NCBI RefSeq assembly: GCF_030848505.1
Contig: NZ_JAVDDU010000013.1
Span: 1 to 64,000 of the forward strand
Reading direction: 5' to 3'
Origin: Marinimicrobium hydrolyticum
Lineage (GTDB): Bacteria; Pseudomonadota; Gammaproteobacteria; Pseudomonadales; Cellvibrionaceae
DNA: 64,000 nucleotides
A program made the position numbers and the translations under genes. Below are positions 34,321 through 43,952 of the stretch, in pieces (position 1 is the first letter of the stretch; every line of letters begins with the position of its first letter). The notes under the pieces are model-generated. The model was given only the letters and a program-made list of their open reading frames with translations, was not told the DNA's origin and made no database searches.

Positions 34321-35820
34321 ATGGCTGGGCTTCCGTTCTTCAAATCATGGGAGCCTGAGTCCCTGTCGCGAGTGCTGAGAAAGCTCTACTGGCGCCTGCG
34401 CCTGCGTGGCCAGCGGCCGCCGGCGGGGTTTGATTCCCGGTGGTACCGACAGATGTATCAGGACGTTGCTTCGGCTAATCTTGATCCTGAAATCCATTAC
34501 CTCCGTTTTGGCCGTCATGAGCGGCGAGACCCCAACCCAAGCTTCAGCGCTTCTGGGTATGTCCGGTTGGAGCCCAGTGCCGCCGAGGCGGTTGACCCTC
34601 TTGAACATTATTTAAGGGAAGGGCGCAAAGCGGGTTTGTTACCCTTGCCGGAATTCGAGGGGCTGCAACCTTTTCGCCAAGAGGCGCCCGTGTTGATGGT
34701 CTGTGGGCATCAGGCTGGCCGAGAATTGTACGGCGCCGAGCGCAGCCTTTTGGATGTATTGAAAAGCTTGAACGGTCTTGGTGTAAATCTGATTGTGACC
34801 CTGCCAAGCGCAGTCAATGAGCCTTACCTAAAGGCGATCGAAGCATTGGCCTGGAAGCTGGTAATTTTACCTTACGGTTGGTGGCGCGCGGGGAACCCGG
34901 CTATAGGCGCTACTCAAAAGAATTTTGAGCGTTTGTTGGTGAAATACACCGTGAACGCGGTATTGGCTAATACCCTGGTGTTACACGAACCGGTTTTGGC
35001 GGCACGCCGGTTGGATATCCCCGTGGCTATCTTTGTGCGGGAGCTGCCCGCTCATGACGAAGCATTGTGCCAGCTGTTAAATACAACCCCGGAAGCAATC
35101 GCCAACCGCGTTCGTGAGCTCGCAGACGTAGTGGTGTCCAACTCCAGCTTTACAGCGAAAAGCCTGGCACTGCCCAAGGCGGAAGTTGTCCCCAATGTGA
35201 TTAGCATCGAACGTTTTCGCGGCTTAGCCACGCCGACAGAGCGGGGCGAGCCATTCACCGTTGTGATGATCAGTAGTAACCTCCCCAAAAAAGGGCTCGA
35301 GGATTTTGTGGCTCTGGCGTGGCGGCTTCAGCCTACCGGTATTCAATGCCGGCTGATAGGCCCTGAGAACTCTCATGTCGCTGTTTTACGTCAGCAACAG
35401 GAAGCTGGCGAGGTGCCACCGAATCTGCTTTTTGCTGGCTATGCCAGCAAACCCGAAGAGGCTCTTCTGCAAGGAGATGTGGTGGTGAACCTGTCCCACT
35501 TTGAGGAGTCTTTTGGGCGTACTGTTTTGGAGGCCATGGCGGCGGCCAGGCCGGTAGTGGCTTACCGATGGGGAGCGCTGCCCGAATTAGTAGAGCATAA
35601 AGTGACTGGTTGCCTGGCTCCACTGGGTGACGTGGAAGCAGTAGCAAACTATGTGCAAAAACTAGCGGAGCATAAAGCGCTCAGGCGAACATTTGGACGG
35701 GCAGGGCAGGAGAAGGCCCGTCGTTGTTACAGTCATAAAGCGTCGGCACAGGGGTTACGTAAAGTTTTGCGGCAGCTGAAAAGCTCCCGGTTAGAGCATC
35801 ATTCGCCGGGGACCGCCTAG
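34321..35820 (+). CDS. GT4 glycosyltransferase with N-terminal WY/YPDV module
   Basis: 499 residues. Residues about 33-117 are two module units: FDSRWYRQMYQDVASANLDPEIHYLRFGRHERRDPNP and a degenerate second with DPLEHYLREGRKAG. The GT-B fold follows: MVCGHQAGRELYGAERSLLD, VVSNSSFTAKSLAL, EVVPNVISIERF, VMISSNLPKKGLEDFVAL and the donor-site ESFGRTVLEAMAAARPVVAY. No gap separates it from the preceding GT2 gene (TGA then ATG), so the two are coupled. Sugar unknown. Confidence 0.85.
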   Translation: MAGLPFFKSWEPESLSRVLRKLYWRLRLRGQRPPAGFDSRWYRQMYQDVASANLDPEIHYLRFGRHERRDPNPSFSASGYVRLEPSAAEAVDPLEHYLREGRKAGLLPLPEFEGLQPFRQEAPVLMVCGHQAGRELYGAERSLLDVLKSLNGLGVNLIVTLPSAVNEPYLKAIEALAWKLVILPYGWWRAGNPAIGATQKNFERLLVKYTVNAVLANTLVLHEPVLAARRLDIPVAIFVRELPAHDEALCQLLNTTPEAIANRVRELADVVVSNSSFTAKSLALPKAEVVPNVISIERFRGLATPTERGEPFTVVMISSNLPKKGLEDFVALAWRLQPTGIQCRLIGPENSHVAVLRQQQEAGEVPPNLLFAGYASKPEEALLQGDVVVNLSHFEESFGRTVLEAMAAARPVVAYRWGALPELVEHKVTGCLAPLGDVEAVANYVQKLAEHKALRRTFGRAGQEKARRCYSHKASAQGLRKVLRQLKSSRLEHHSPGTA

Positions 35821-35873
35821 CACTCTTCTGGGCGGTTGAACTGCCATTTATAAGTTTAAAGTAGGAATAATGT

Positions 35874-36869
35874 GTGAAAATTGCCATAGCCGCCATCGTG
35901 AAAAACGAGGCGACCAGTTTGTTAGAATGGATCGCGTACCATCGTACAGTAGGGATTAAAGATTTTATCTTGGTTGACAATTACAGTTCCGACGGTACCT
36001 GGGAACTGCTGAAAGCTTTGCGCCGACGGGGTCTGGTACGGGCTACGCGCTTTCGAACTTTGGCGGGGCAAGCTCCCCAGCTGGATGCCTATCAACAGAT
36101 ACTGAATCGTTACGGACGAAAGTATGATGTGTTGGCATTTATCGATGCTGACGAGTATTTAGCGCCTACAGAAAAGCAAACTACGCTTACGTCCGATATT
36201 GAGGAGCTGTTTGCGGACGATGATGTTAGTGCCGTAGCGTTGAGCTGGGCTTGCTTTGGATCCTCCTCAGCGGTGTTTAAAGGCCGCGCCATGGTGCCGG
36301 AGCGCTTTACCCACCGCGCTCCCGAATCCTTTGCCACCAACCATCAGTACAAATCTTTGGTGCGACCCGATCGCGTTGTTCGTTTTCTGAACCCCCACCA
36401 AGTATGGCTCAGCCAAGGAAGTTACACTATGAGTGATGGGCGGACGCTGGTGCCACATGAGAATGGACTCCATGGATTTAGTCGTGATTTGTGCTGGGAT
36501 CGCCTGCGGGTGAACCACTACGTGGTTAAGTCGCTGGAGGAATTTTTGGTGCGCAAGAGCCGGGTGGGGAGCGCGGCGATGCCCGGACGGGTAAAGCATA
36601 AGGAGTTTTTTCGCGGGCATGATAGGAATGATGAGCCTGACATAGGGCTGCAGATGCTTATGAAGCCTACTCGTGAGGAGTTTGAGCGGCTCTCCCAGAG
36701 TCTCGAGACTGCTACGCGCTGGGAGTCTTTTTTGGGGGAGCTGCGGAAGGCTTCTGGTATGGCGGCGTACGGAGCATACTTGTTGCGCCGCACCCGTCTT
36801 TATGGCTTCCAGAGGTTAAAGTACGGCCCCCTAGGAGCGAAGTACAGAATTGAGCAGGAAAAGGAATGA
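35874..36869 (+). CDS. GT2/GT92-type glycosyltransferase
   Basis: 331 residues starting KIAIAAIVKNEATSLLEWIAYH, then IKDFILVDNYSSDGTWELL and VLAFIDADEYLAP (DxD near residue 91), the pattern of the Glyco_tranf_2_4/GT92-like family. The central part has WACFGSSSAVFKGRAMVPERF and HYVVKSLEEFLVRKSR. GTG 35874 is the only suitable start, with AGGA about eight bases before. It is the last glycosyltransferase before the exporter genes. Confidence 0.8.
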   Translation: MKIAIAAIVKNEATSLLEWIAYHRTVGIKDFILVDNYSSDGTWELLKALRRRGLVRATRFRTLAGQAPQLDAYQQILNRYGRKYDVLAFIDADEYLAPTEKQTTLTSDIEELFADDDVSAVALSWACFGSSSAVFKGRAMVPERFTHRAPESFATNHQYKSLVRPDRVVRFLNPHQVWLSQGSYTMSDGRTLVPHENGLHGFSRDLCWDRLRVNHYVVKSLEEFLVRKSRVGSAAMPGRVKHKEFFRGHDRNDEPDIGLQMLMKPTREEFERLSQSLETATRWESFLGELRKASGMAAYGAYLLRRTRLYGFQRLKYGPLGAKYRIEQEKE

Positions 36870-36956
36870 GTTGCCGTAGGATCCTCGCGACTACGCCCAT
36901 ATTCGCCCACTTGTCTGCCTGTGTCGTTTACATCGTCGGGAGAAACCGCTAGCATC

Positions 36957-36973
36957 CGTTCAACGGTTGAACG
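36957..36973. promoter_or_regulatory. Perfect 8-bp palindrome upstream of the exporter genes
   Basis: CGTTCAACGGTTGAACG is a perfect inverted repeat with one central base. It sits 42 bp upstream of the ABC permease start in a 145-bp gap. It could be an operator or a chance palindrome. Confidence 0.3.
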
Positions 36974-37014
36974 CGCAGCGAATCTGCCTCCACTAAATGA
37001 TTAGAATTTGATCA

Positions 37015-37785
37015 ATGAAGCCACTTCAGTTTATTAGCCTTTTGGACATTAAAGCACGCATGGGCCTAAAGTCCGAGGCATCCAAACTCTACCTGAGCTA
37101 TCTCTGGTGGGTGCTGGAACCCATACTATGGGCGCTCGCCTTCTTCTTCGTTTTTGAAATATTGTTGGCCTTCGGCCGCGACCTGTTTTTCATTTTATGC
37201 GGCAAGGTGCCGTTTTTGTGGTTCAGCAAATCCGTGACCAACGGTTCCGGCAGCATCGTCTCCGGGAAGAGCCTGATTAACCAAACCAATGTGCCAAAGC
37301 ATTTTTTTCCTTATGAAACGGTGCAGGGGATTCTGTATAAACAATGGCTCGTATTCCTAGTGCTTCTCGGGCTTGCGGTTATATTCGGTTATGCGCCTAC
37401 ATGGCACTGGCTGTGGCTAATTCCGCTGATCATCGTACAGTATTTGGTGATCTTGGCCGTTACGTTGCTTGGTGCGCTGTTGGTCAGCTATGTTCGGGAT
37501 GTACGCATACTAATTAACATGAGTATGTTGTTTCTGATGTTTACCTCGGGGATATTCTGGGACCTCAGCCGCATATCGGACCCGATTAAGCGCGACTTAC
37601 TAATAACCTGGAACCCTCTGGCGTATCTAATTGATGCCTACCGTAAGGTAATTATGTACAACACCATGTACGACGTAAGTCACTTGCTTGCCGTTGCAGG
37701 GGTGTTCTTCGGGGCTATTGTTCTACTTCATGTGATTTACCATTACAAAGGCCAGGCTATTGCGTCCAGGGTGATTAACTCATGA
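37015..37785 (+). CDS. wzm: ABC-type polysaccharide exporter, permease (Wzm/KpsM type)
   Basis: An inner-membrane permease of 256 residues with six hydrophobic segments: WALAFFFVFEILLAF, QWLVFLVLLGLAVIFGY, LWLIPLIIVQYLVILAVTLLG, NMSMLFLMFTSGIFWDLS and a last one near 230. It contains the ABC-2 pattern YLWWVLEP near the N terminus and WNPLAYLIDAYRKVI before the last helix. It pairs with the ATPase gene through an ATGA overlap. It would export lipid-linked glycan across the inner membrane. Confidence 0.85.
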   Translation: MKPLQFISLLDIKARMGLKSEASKLYLSYLWWVLEPILWALAFFFVFEILLAFGRDLFFILCGKVPFLWFSKSVTNGSGSIVSGKSLINQTNVPKHFFPYETVQGILYKQWLVFLVLLGLAVIFGYAPTWHWLWLIPLIIVQYLVILAVTLLGALLVSYVRDVRILINMSMLFLMFTSGIFWDLSRISDPIKRDLLITWNPLAYLIDAYRKVIMYNTMYDVSHLLAVAGVFFGAIVLLHVIYHYKGQAIASRVINS

Positions 37786-38522
37786 GTGACGGACAGATTC
37801 TATTATCGGCAAAAGACCTTGAGTTCGAATATTCGAGCCGAGTTTGGGGTTTTAAGCGTTTGACGTATCCAGTGCTCAAAGGCATGACTTTTGATGTCCG
37901 CCGTGGTGAAACTCTGGGTATTGTTGGCCGCAATGGCTGTGGTAAAAGCTCGCTGCTTCGTATTCTCAATGGTGTAATTGCCCCCACGGGTGGCACCTTA
38001 ATTGAGCATAAGGGTATGACTCGCATTTTGCTCACTTTGGGGCTGGGTTTTGATGTTCATTTGACCGGGCGTGATAACGCCATGTTGAGCGCCATGCTTC
38101 AGGGCTACTCCAGGGAGCGCGCTCGCGCCTCGTTGGAAGATATTAAGGAGTTTTCGGAGTTGGGCGACTTTTTTGAGCGCCCCGTAAAAATGTACTCGTC
38201 GGGAATGCGCAGCCGACTTGGCTTTTCTACGGCGATGAAAACTGAAGTGGATTTGTTGTTGATTGATGAAACCCTGAGCGTCGGCGACCAAAACTTTAAC
38301 CGCAAAGCCGAAAAAGCAATGATGGAGAAAATCAATAGCGATCAGACCGTAATATTCGTCAGCCACAGCGGCAAGCAGGTAAATAAGGTTTGCAGCCGGG
38401 CGATTTGGCTTGAAGATGGTCAGATCAAAGCTGAAGGAGACACCAAAAGCGTTGCCCGAGAGTACAAACAATTTATGGACGCTCTGAGCAAGCAGGGGGG
38501 GAAAACCGCGTGGGCGAGTTAA
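37782..38522 (+). CDS. wzt: ABC-type polysaccharide exporter, ATPase (Wzt/KpsT type)
   Basis: 246 residues with Walker [15 protein letters not shown], the signature [13 protein letters not shown] (KpsT/Wzt style), Walker [15 protein letters not shown] and the switch histidine in [11 protein letters not shown]. It lacks the extra C-terminal carbohydrate-binding domain of longer Wzt proteins, so chain length or terminus recognition must lie elsewhere. The start overlaps the permease stop, and the 3' end overlaps the rmlA start by 13 bp. Confidence 0.9.
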   Translation: MSDGQILLSAKDLEFEYSSRVWGFKRLTYPVLKGMTFDVRRGETLGIVGRNGCGKSSLLRILNGVIAPTGGTLIEHKGMTRILLTLGLGFDVHLTGRDNAMLSAMLQGYSRERARASLEDIKEFSELGDFFERPVKMYSSGMRSRLGFSTAMKTEVDLLLIDETLSVGDQNFNRKAEKAMMEKINSDQTVIFVSHSGKQVNKVCSRAIWLEDGQIKAEGDTKSVAREYKQFMDALSKQGGKTAWAS

Positions 38523-39439
38523 AACGCAAGGGTATTATCCTCGCTGGTGGTTCCGGCACCCGCTTGTACCCGCTTACTAAAGGCGCCAGCAAGCAGCTGA
38601 TGCCCATCTATGATAAGCCCATGATTTACTACCCGTTAACCACTCTGATGTTTGCGGGCATACGGGACATCCTGATTATCACTACGCCTCATGACCTAGA
38701 GTCTTTCCAGCGCCTGCTGGGGGATGGTAGTCAGTGGGGGATCAATCTCCAGTACGTGGCACAACCCAGCCCGGACGGGCTCGCGCAAGCGTTTATATTG
38801 GGCGAGGAGTTTCTTGCCGGCCATCCCAGTGTATTGATCCTGGGCGACAATATATTTTACGGGCACGGTTTTCTGAGCTTGCTGCACAGCGCTGATCAGC
38901 GCAAGCAGGGTGCGACGGTCTTTGGTTACCATGTGGATACGCCGGAGGCCTACGGCGTGGCGGAGTTTGATGCTAAGGGACAGGTGGTTAGCTTAGAGGA
39001 AAAACCAGCGCAGCCCAAATCCAACTACGCCGTGACCGGGCTTTATTATTATGACAATCAGGTATGCGATATCGCCAAGAACCTGAAGCCTTCCGCACGC
39101 GGCGAATTGGAAATCACCGATATCAATATGCATTATCTGCGCAAGGGTGAACTTACCGTGGAGATCATGGGCCGGGGTTATGCCTGGTTGGATACGGGAA
39201 CCCACGAGAATCTGCTCAGCGCTGCGCAATATGTGCAAAGCATTGAGAAACGCCAAGGGCTTAAAATTTCTTGCCCGGAAGAGGCCGCCTATCGCCAGGG
39301 ATTCATTACCGATGAACAGTTGGAAAAACTGGCCACAGACCTACTGAAAAGTGGCTACGGCCAGTACCTGTTTAAGATTTTGAAAGATCCGCAACTCACC
39401 TGTGGCGAATTGAGTCGGCGGTCAGTGGACGAGCGATGA
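38510..39439 (+). CDS. rmlA: Glucose-1-phosphate thymidylyltransferase
   Basis: First enzyme of dTDP-L-rhamnose synthesis (dTTP + Glc-1-P to dTDP-glucose). 309 residues with [52 protein letters not shown] and [13 protein letters not shown], all family signatures. GTG 38510 overlaps the wzt end, with GGGGGGAAA as ribosome-binding site. It is the first of four contiguous rml genes in order A-C-B-D. Confidence 0.95.
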   Translation: MGELKRKGIILAGGSGTRLYPLTKGASKQLMPIYDKPMIYYPLTTLMFAGIRDILIITTPHDLESFQRLLGDGSQWGINLQYVAQPSPDGLAQAFILGEEFLAGHPSVLILGDNIFYGHGFLSLLHSADQRKQGATVFGYHVDTPEAYGVAEFDAKGQVVSLEEKPAQPKSNYAVTGLYYYDNQVCDIAKNLKPSARGELEITDINMHYLRKGELTVEIMGRGYAWLDTGTHENLLSAAQYVQSIEKRQGLKISCPEEAAYRQGFITDEQLEKLATDLLKSGYGQYLFKILKDPQLTCGELSRRSVDER

Positions 39440-40011
39440 AAATTATTGAGACGTCGATACCCGATGTAAAAGTATTGGAGCCAAAGCGCTTTGGAGACGA
39501 GCGCGGGTTTTTCATGGAAATCTTTCGGGAGCAGTGGTTTCGCGAGCACGTGGCCGATGTTGGGTTTGTTCAGGATAACCACTCAAAATCCAAACAAGGT
39601 ATTCTACGGGGGCTGCACTATCAGTTAGAGCAGCCTCAGGGAAAACTGGTTCGGGTGACATTCGGCGAGGTGTTTGACGTGGCGGTGGACCTTCGTGAAG
39701 ACTCCGCGACCTTTGGTCAGTGGTACGGCACACACTTGAGTGCCGGGAACTACCGCCAAATGTGGGTGCCAGCCGGTTTTGCTCACGGGTTTCTGGTACT
39801 TTCAGGCGAGGCTGAATTTCTCTACAAGTGCACTGATTACTACCATCCCGATTCCGAACAAACCCTGCTTTGGAATGACCCAACCCTCGCTATTAATTGG
39901 CCTATCGATGGTATTGCACAGGTGATCCTATCCGAAAAAGATCGATACGGGGCGACTTGGATGGAAGCGAAGAAGTTCAAACCGACTGGATCCCCGCTTT
40001 CGCGGGGATGA
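39436..40011 (+). CDS. rmlC: dTDP-4-dehydrorhamnose 3,5-epimerase
   Basis: Cupin-fold epimerase. 191 residues with [32 protein letters not shown] (catalytic His in GLHYQ), [33 protein letters not shown] and [13 protein letters not shown]. It starts by ATGA overlap with rmlA. The last eight codons (TGSPLSRG) and the stop lie within a dispersed hairpin repeat (39986-40013), so the native C terminus was replaced or extended by the repeat. Confidence 0.95.
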   Translation: MKIIETSIPDVKVLEPKRFGDERGFFMEIFREQWFREHVADVGFVQDNHSKSKQGILRGLHYQLEQPQGKLVRVTFGEVFDVAVDLREDSATFGQWYGTHLSAGNYRQMWVPAGFAHGFLVLSGEAEFLYKCTDYYHPDSEQTLLWNDPTLAINWPIDGIAQVILSEKDRYGATWMEAKKFKPTGSPLSRG

Positions 40012-40182
40012 CGGGGTATTGTTGCCGAGCTCGGTGTACAGTCACGTAAGTTCTTCTCAATGCCGTCATCCCCGCGAAAGTGGGACGACAGGTTGGTACC
40101 GTCAGGTTCGTCATCCCCGCGAAGGCGGGACGACCGGTCGGTACGGTCAGTTTCGTCATCCCCGCGAAAGCGGGGATCCAGC
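39986..40182. repeat. Hairpin repeats between rmlC and rmlB, array D
   Basis: Four copies lie at about 39986-40013 (inside the rmlC end), 40062-40087, 40108-40133 and 40155-40181. The middle two are damaged (GTGGGACGAC, GCGGGACGAC). The block fills the 187-bp rmlC-rmlB gap and could form a stable mRNA structure inside the operon. Confidence 0.9.
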
Positions 40183-40198
40183 TTGTTTGGAGTTCTCT

Positions 40199-41257
40199 AT
40201 GAAACTATTGATTACCGGCGGAGCAGGCTTTATCGGTTCTGCTGTTGTGCGTCAGCTCATGGCTGAGAATGTTCACGAGCTTCTGGTTTTGGACGCGCTT
40301 ACCTACGCGGGAAATCTGGAATCCATTCCCGGCTACGATCAGCACCCGCGGGTTAAATTCTCAAAAACTGACCTGCGCGATGCTGAGGCAACGCGAGCGG
40401 CGGTGCTGCGTTTCCAGCCGGATATCATTATGCACCTGGCCGCCGAATCCCATGTGGACCGTTCCATCGAAGGCCCGCGTGAATTCCTTGAAACCAACGT
40501 CATGGGCACTTTCAACCTTCTCCAGGCGGCGCGGGAGAGTTACGGCCAGCTGGACGAGCACCAACGCAAACGCTTCCGATTCCATCATATTTCAACCGAC
40601 GAAGTGTATGGCGATTTGCACGGTACGGCTGATTTGTTTACTGAGAACACGCCTTACGCACCCAGCTCGCCTTATTCCGCCTCCAAAGCGGCGTCCGACC
40701 ATTTGGTGCGGGCGTGGGACAGGACTTACGGTTTGCCGACGGTGCTCACCAACTGTTCCAATAACTACGGGTCCTACCATTTTCCCGAAAAACTGATTCC
40801 TCACATGATCCTCAATGCACTGGCGGGCAAGTTTCTCCCTGTATACGGCGATGGATCTCAAGTTCGAGATTGGTTGTATGTGGAAGACCATGCGCGTGCA
40901 CTGATCGAAGTGGCGTTAAACGGTCGGGTAGGGGAGACCTACAACATTGGCGGACACAACGAAGTAAAGAATATTGACGTGGTGACCGCTATCTGCGGAA
41001 TTCTTGAAGAGCTCGCGCCGGAGAGACCTGCGGGAGTCGACCGGTACGAGGAGTTAATCACTTACGTCCAGGATCGCCCTGGCCACGATATGCGCTACGC
41101 CATTGACGCTTCCAAGATTCAGCGCGAACTGGGCTGGCGGCCGCAGGAAACGTTTGAAACCGGTTTGCGTAAAACCGTGCAATGGTACTTAGAGAACCGC
41201 GCTTGGTGGGAGCGGGTAATGAGCGGCGAATATCAACTGACTAGACTCGGCCTTTGA
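40199..41257 (+). CDS. rmlB: dTDP-glucose 4,6-dehydratase
   Basis: Second step of the rhamnose pathway. 352 residues, normal length, with Rossmann motif [41 protein letters not shown] (catalytic TDE), [15 protein letters not shown] (YxxxK) and [17 protein letters not shown] 40199 has GGAG eight bases before; the frame is open upstream to 40019 only because the repeats are translatable. It is followed by rmlD after one base. Confidence 0.97.
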   Translation: MKLLITGGAGFIGSAVVRQLMAENVHELLVLDALTYAGNLESIPGYDQHPRVKFSKTDLRDAEATRAAVLRFQPDIIMHLAAESHVDRSIEGPREFLETNVMGTFNLLQAARESYGQLDEHQRKRFRFHHISTDEVYGDLHGTADLFTENTPYAPSSPYSASKAASDHLVRAWDRTYGLPTVLTNCSNNYGSYHFPEKLIPHMILNALAGKFLPVYGDGSQVRDWLYVEDHARALIEVALNGRVGETYNIGGHNEVKNIDVVTAICGILEELAPERPAGVDRYEELITYVQDRPGHDMRYAIDASKIQRELGWRPQETFETGLRKTVQWYLENRAWWERVMSGEYQLTRLGL

Positions 41258-41258
41258 T

Positions 41259-42119
41259 ATGAAAGTTCTGGTAACTGGCAGCGGTCAATTGGCTTGGGAG
41301 CTGTCACAGACAGTACCGGCAACTATTGAGCTAATTGAGGCTCCCCGAGGAGTGCTTGATATCACCGACAGAAGCGCGTGCCTGGAGCTACTTCAAAAGC
41401 ATCAGCCCAACTGGGTGGTTAATACGGCAGCCTATACGGCCGTGGACCGGGCGGAACAGGAGCGAGAGAAAGCGTTTGCCGCAAATGAACAGGGTGCGGC
41501 CAATGTCGCCGAGGCATGCAAGCTAGTTGACGCCCGGCTGGTGCACGTCTCAACGGATTTTGTTTTTGATGGCCGCAGCAACACGCCTTACTTGCCTGAA
41601 GCGCCTGTAAACCCCCTGAGTGTGTACGGTAGCTCCAAACTTGCCGGTGAGCGGGCGGTTGCAAGCGCATTACCCAGTACTGTGATCGTACGTACCAGCT
41701 GGCTTTACTCATCTACCGGCGCAAACTTTGTGAAAACCATATTGCGCTTGATGGCTGAAAAGCCCGAGCTGAATGTGGTGGCCGATCAGGTGGGCTCGCC
41801 AACCTGGGCGCGCGGCTTAGCCAGCGTGTTGTGGCGTGGTGTTATGAACGATGTTGCCGGTGGTCGATACCATTGGAGCGATGCTGGCCCTACCACTTGG
41901 TATGACTTTGCGGTTGCGATTCAGGAGTTGGCGCTGGAGTTAAACATTTTGGATCAGTCGATTCCGGTTCGCGCAATCCCCACTAGTGCTTACCCAACGC
42001 CTGCTGCACGACCCGCCTACAGCGTACTCGATACGCAGCTCACTGAAAACGTGTTTGGAGTTGAGGCGGAAGGCTGGCGGAGTCAGTTAAAAGCAATGCT
42101 CTTGCAGCTTAAAGGTTAA
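41259..42119 (+). CDS. rmlD: dTDP-4-dehydrorhamnose reductase
   Basis: Final step to dTDP-L-rhamnose. 286 residues with VLVTGSGQLAWELSQ (the usual GxxGQLG is GSGQLAW here), NTAAYTAVDRAEQE, HVSTDFVFDG, NPLSVYGSSKLAGERAV (YxxxK) and VRTSWLYSS. The stop overlaps by 4 bp with the convergent GT2 gene, ending the long plus-strand gene train. Confidence 0.95.
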   Translation: MKVLVTGSGQLAWELSQTVPATIELIEAPRGVLDITDRSACLELLQKHQPNWVVNTAAYTAVDRAEQEREKAFAANEQGAANVAEACKLVDARLVHVSTDFVFDGRSNTPYLPEAPVNPLSVYGSSKLAGERAVASALPSTVIVRTSWLYSSTGANFVKTILRLMAEKPELNVVADQVGSPTWARGLASVLWRGVMNDVAGGRYHWSDAGPTTWYDFAVAIQELALELNILDQSIPVRAIPTSAYPTPAARPAYSVLDTQLTENVFGVEAEGWRSQLKAMLLQLKG

Positions 42120-43060
42120 ACTGGTGGCTGCTTTTCTGCCGTCAAAATCATGTACCAGAGCGCGAGGGTGAGCTTTAAGGTTTTGTGGATCGGCCAGTAG
42201 CGTAACAAAAAGCCTGTTCGCTTTAAAAAGCCACCACATAAAGCGCCGTGGTAGCGTTTAAAGAATGCCCGTTCGGGTTCCCGTAGTTTCCCTCCGTAGT
42301 GCTCTTCAAAGGCCAATCCTTGACGTAATATTTGGGTGGCCACCTTTCGTCTGTGAGATAACTTCCTCTCTTCCGTAGATTCCGGGCGCAAACTTCCCAG
42401 CTGGTTGCTCTCGTGTTGCCGGTACAAAAGCGTGGGCTCTTCAATAATGCTCACCCGGCCAAGCGATGATGCGATCAAAGCCATCCACCAGTCGTGCATG
42501 ACAATCCGATCGTCCCACTCCAGTAGCTCAATCAGCGCGCGATTAACGCACGCCGATGCGCCCTGAACGGTATTGTGAAACATTAATCGGGCGGGATTGC
42601 GGGCGTTGTTCGGCACCAGGCCATCCCGTTGCCAGAATGATTCGCGTTGGTCGGTTTCCGGTGTCCAAACGAATGCATCTGAAAAGATCAGGTGCGGAAG
42701 ACCGGCGTCATTCATGCGCTTACAAAACAGTGCCGCTTTTCCCGGCAGCCAGATATCGTCTTGATCCGCAAGAAATACATAAGGCGCACGGGTGTACTGA
42801 ATGGCTTCGATTACATTGTGAATCACCCCTTTGCCGGGGCCTTGCCGCACTTCCACGGGAATGACGGAGTCATTTGCTAGGGTTTGTATCAATGCCAAGG
42901 TTTGATCAGTGGAGCCATCGTCACTAATCAGCACCCGGCTCGGCGGCGGGTCTTGTTCGAGAATGCTGCGCACCTGCTCGACGATGTACTCCGCTCCGTT
43001 GTAGGTGCAGACCAATACTTCGTAGTCGCGTGCTGTGGATGCTGATTGGGGCGCAGACAT
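42116..43060 (-). CDS. GT2 glycosyltransferase (rhamnosyltransferase-like)
   Basis: 314 residues, minus strand: YEVLVCTYNGAEYIVEQVRS, PSRVLISDDGSTDQTLALI, YVFLADQDDIWLPGKAA (DxD in DQDD), ASACVNRALIELL and DWWMALIA. These match GT2 enzymes that transfer rhamnose in O-antigen loci, and rml genes adjoin. It is clearly paralogous to the gene at 43953. Another GT2 gene lies between them. Confidence 0.85.
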   Translation of the reverse strand: MSAPQSASTARDYEVLVCTYNGAEYIVEQVRSILEQDPPPSRVLISDDGSTDQTLALIQTLANDSVIPVEVRQGPGKGVIHNVIEAIQYTRAPYVFLADQDDIWLPGKAALFCKRMNDAGLPHLIFSDAFVWTPETDQRESFWQRDGLVPNNARNPARLMFHNTVQGASACVNRALIELLEWDDRIVMHDWWMALIASSLGRVSIIEEPTLLYRQHESNQLGSLRPESTEERKLSHRRKVATQILRQGLAFEEHYGGKLREPERAFFKRYHGALCGGFLKRTGFLLRYWPIHKTLKLTLALWYMILTAEKQPPV

Positions 43061-43150
43061 AGACTGGCGTCGTTTATGGAAGTGAGTGGTGTGGCGTTGC
43101 GGGATTATAGCTCAGCCGTCGCGCAGGAGCGACCCACGCCGCTTCTGTGT

Positions 43151-43948
43151 TTATAGGGGTTTGCGGCGCAGGGTTTTGGTACCCAGAAGTTTGGTTTTCA
43201 GCCGTATCCAGGAAAAACGAAAGGCGCTGCTGATGTGCCAGAACATATGCTGGTTAATGGATTTGTGGCTGTCCCGCTTGCCCATGTGAACGGCTTTGAC
43301 GTTAGGTAGATAGAGTACGCGCACACCACAGAGCTTTAGCGCGCGCCAGCAAATGTCTACGTCTTCGCAATATAGGTAGTAACGCTCGTCAAAGCCGCCC
43401 AGGGTTTCATAAAGCTCGGCTTTGAGGACCAGAAAAGCACCGGAGGCCCAATCCACGTGGCAGGGCTTTTTGAATCCTCGACGCTTTACGGTGGTTCGGG
43501 TGGATTTGAAAACCAGTGAACCGAAGAAGTCCCACAGATAGGGGAAGCTGCGTACCGAACCTTCTAGCACTTCGAATTCGTCGTCCTTGAATAGATTCGC
43601 AGCGGCCAGACGGGTGCAGTATTTTGGTAGGGTCGTCACTAATTCGTTGATGGCTTCTGGTGAAACTTTTACATCTGGGTTCAGCACCAGAAACCAGTCT
43701 TGCTTTTCCAGTCCCAAGTTCTCCTGACAATAGCGAAACACTTGGTTGTGGTTGGCTCCGAAGCCATGCGGGGTCGTATTTTGCAAATAGGTGATTTGAT
43801 GCTGCTGGCAGTAGTCCGCTAGGGCTTGGTCCGGTAGGTTGGCCAGAATAACCACGCGTACATGACCGCCTTGCAGCCGGTGCGGCAGAAGGTCGTTGAT
43901 GATGTCCGACGTATGGTTGTGGGAAACAATGGAAATGTACAAAGCCAC
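43151..43948 (-). CDS. GT2 glycosyltransferase (rhamnosyltransferase-like)
   Basis: About 265 residues: ALYISIVSHNHTSDIINDLL, QDWFLVLNPDVKVSPEAI, WASGAFLVLKAELYETLGGF and YLYCEDVDICWRALKLCG, the pattern of RfbF/WbbL-like rhamnosyltransferases. GTG at 43948 leaves four bases after the upstream stop and has AGGTA before it; a longer frame starts at ATG 43996 but overlaps the upstream gene by 44 bp. It probably uses dTDP-rhamnose from the rml genes. Confidence 0.8.
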   Translation of the reverse strand: MALYISIVSHNHTSDIINDLLPHRLQGGHVRVVILANLPDQALADYCQQHQITYLQNTTPHGFGANHNQVFRYCQENLGLEKQDWFLVLNPDVKVSPEAINELVTTLPKYCTRLAAANLFKDDEFEVLEGSVRSFPYLWDFFGSLVFKSTRTTVKRRGFKKPCHVDWASGAFLVLKAELYETLGGFDERYYLYCEDVDICWRALKLCGVRVLYLPNVKAVHMGKRDSHKSINQHMFWHISSAFRFSWIRLKTKLLGTKTLRRKPL

Positions 43949-43952
43949 GCGG

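Noticed and set aside
40019-40198. A 60-residue N-terminal extension of RmlB
   Set aside because: It translates the hairpin repeats (RHPRESG), while the conserved RmlB start is ATG 40199 with its own ribosome-binding site.
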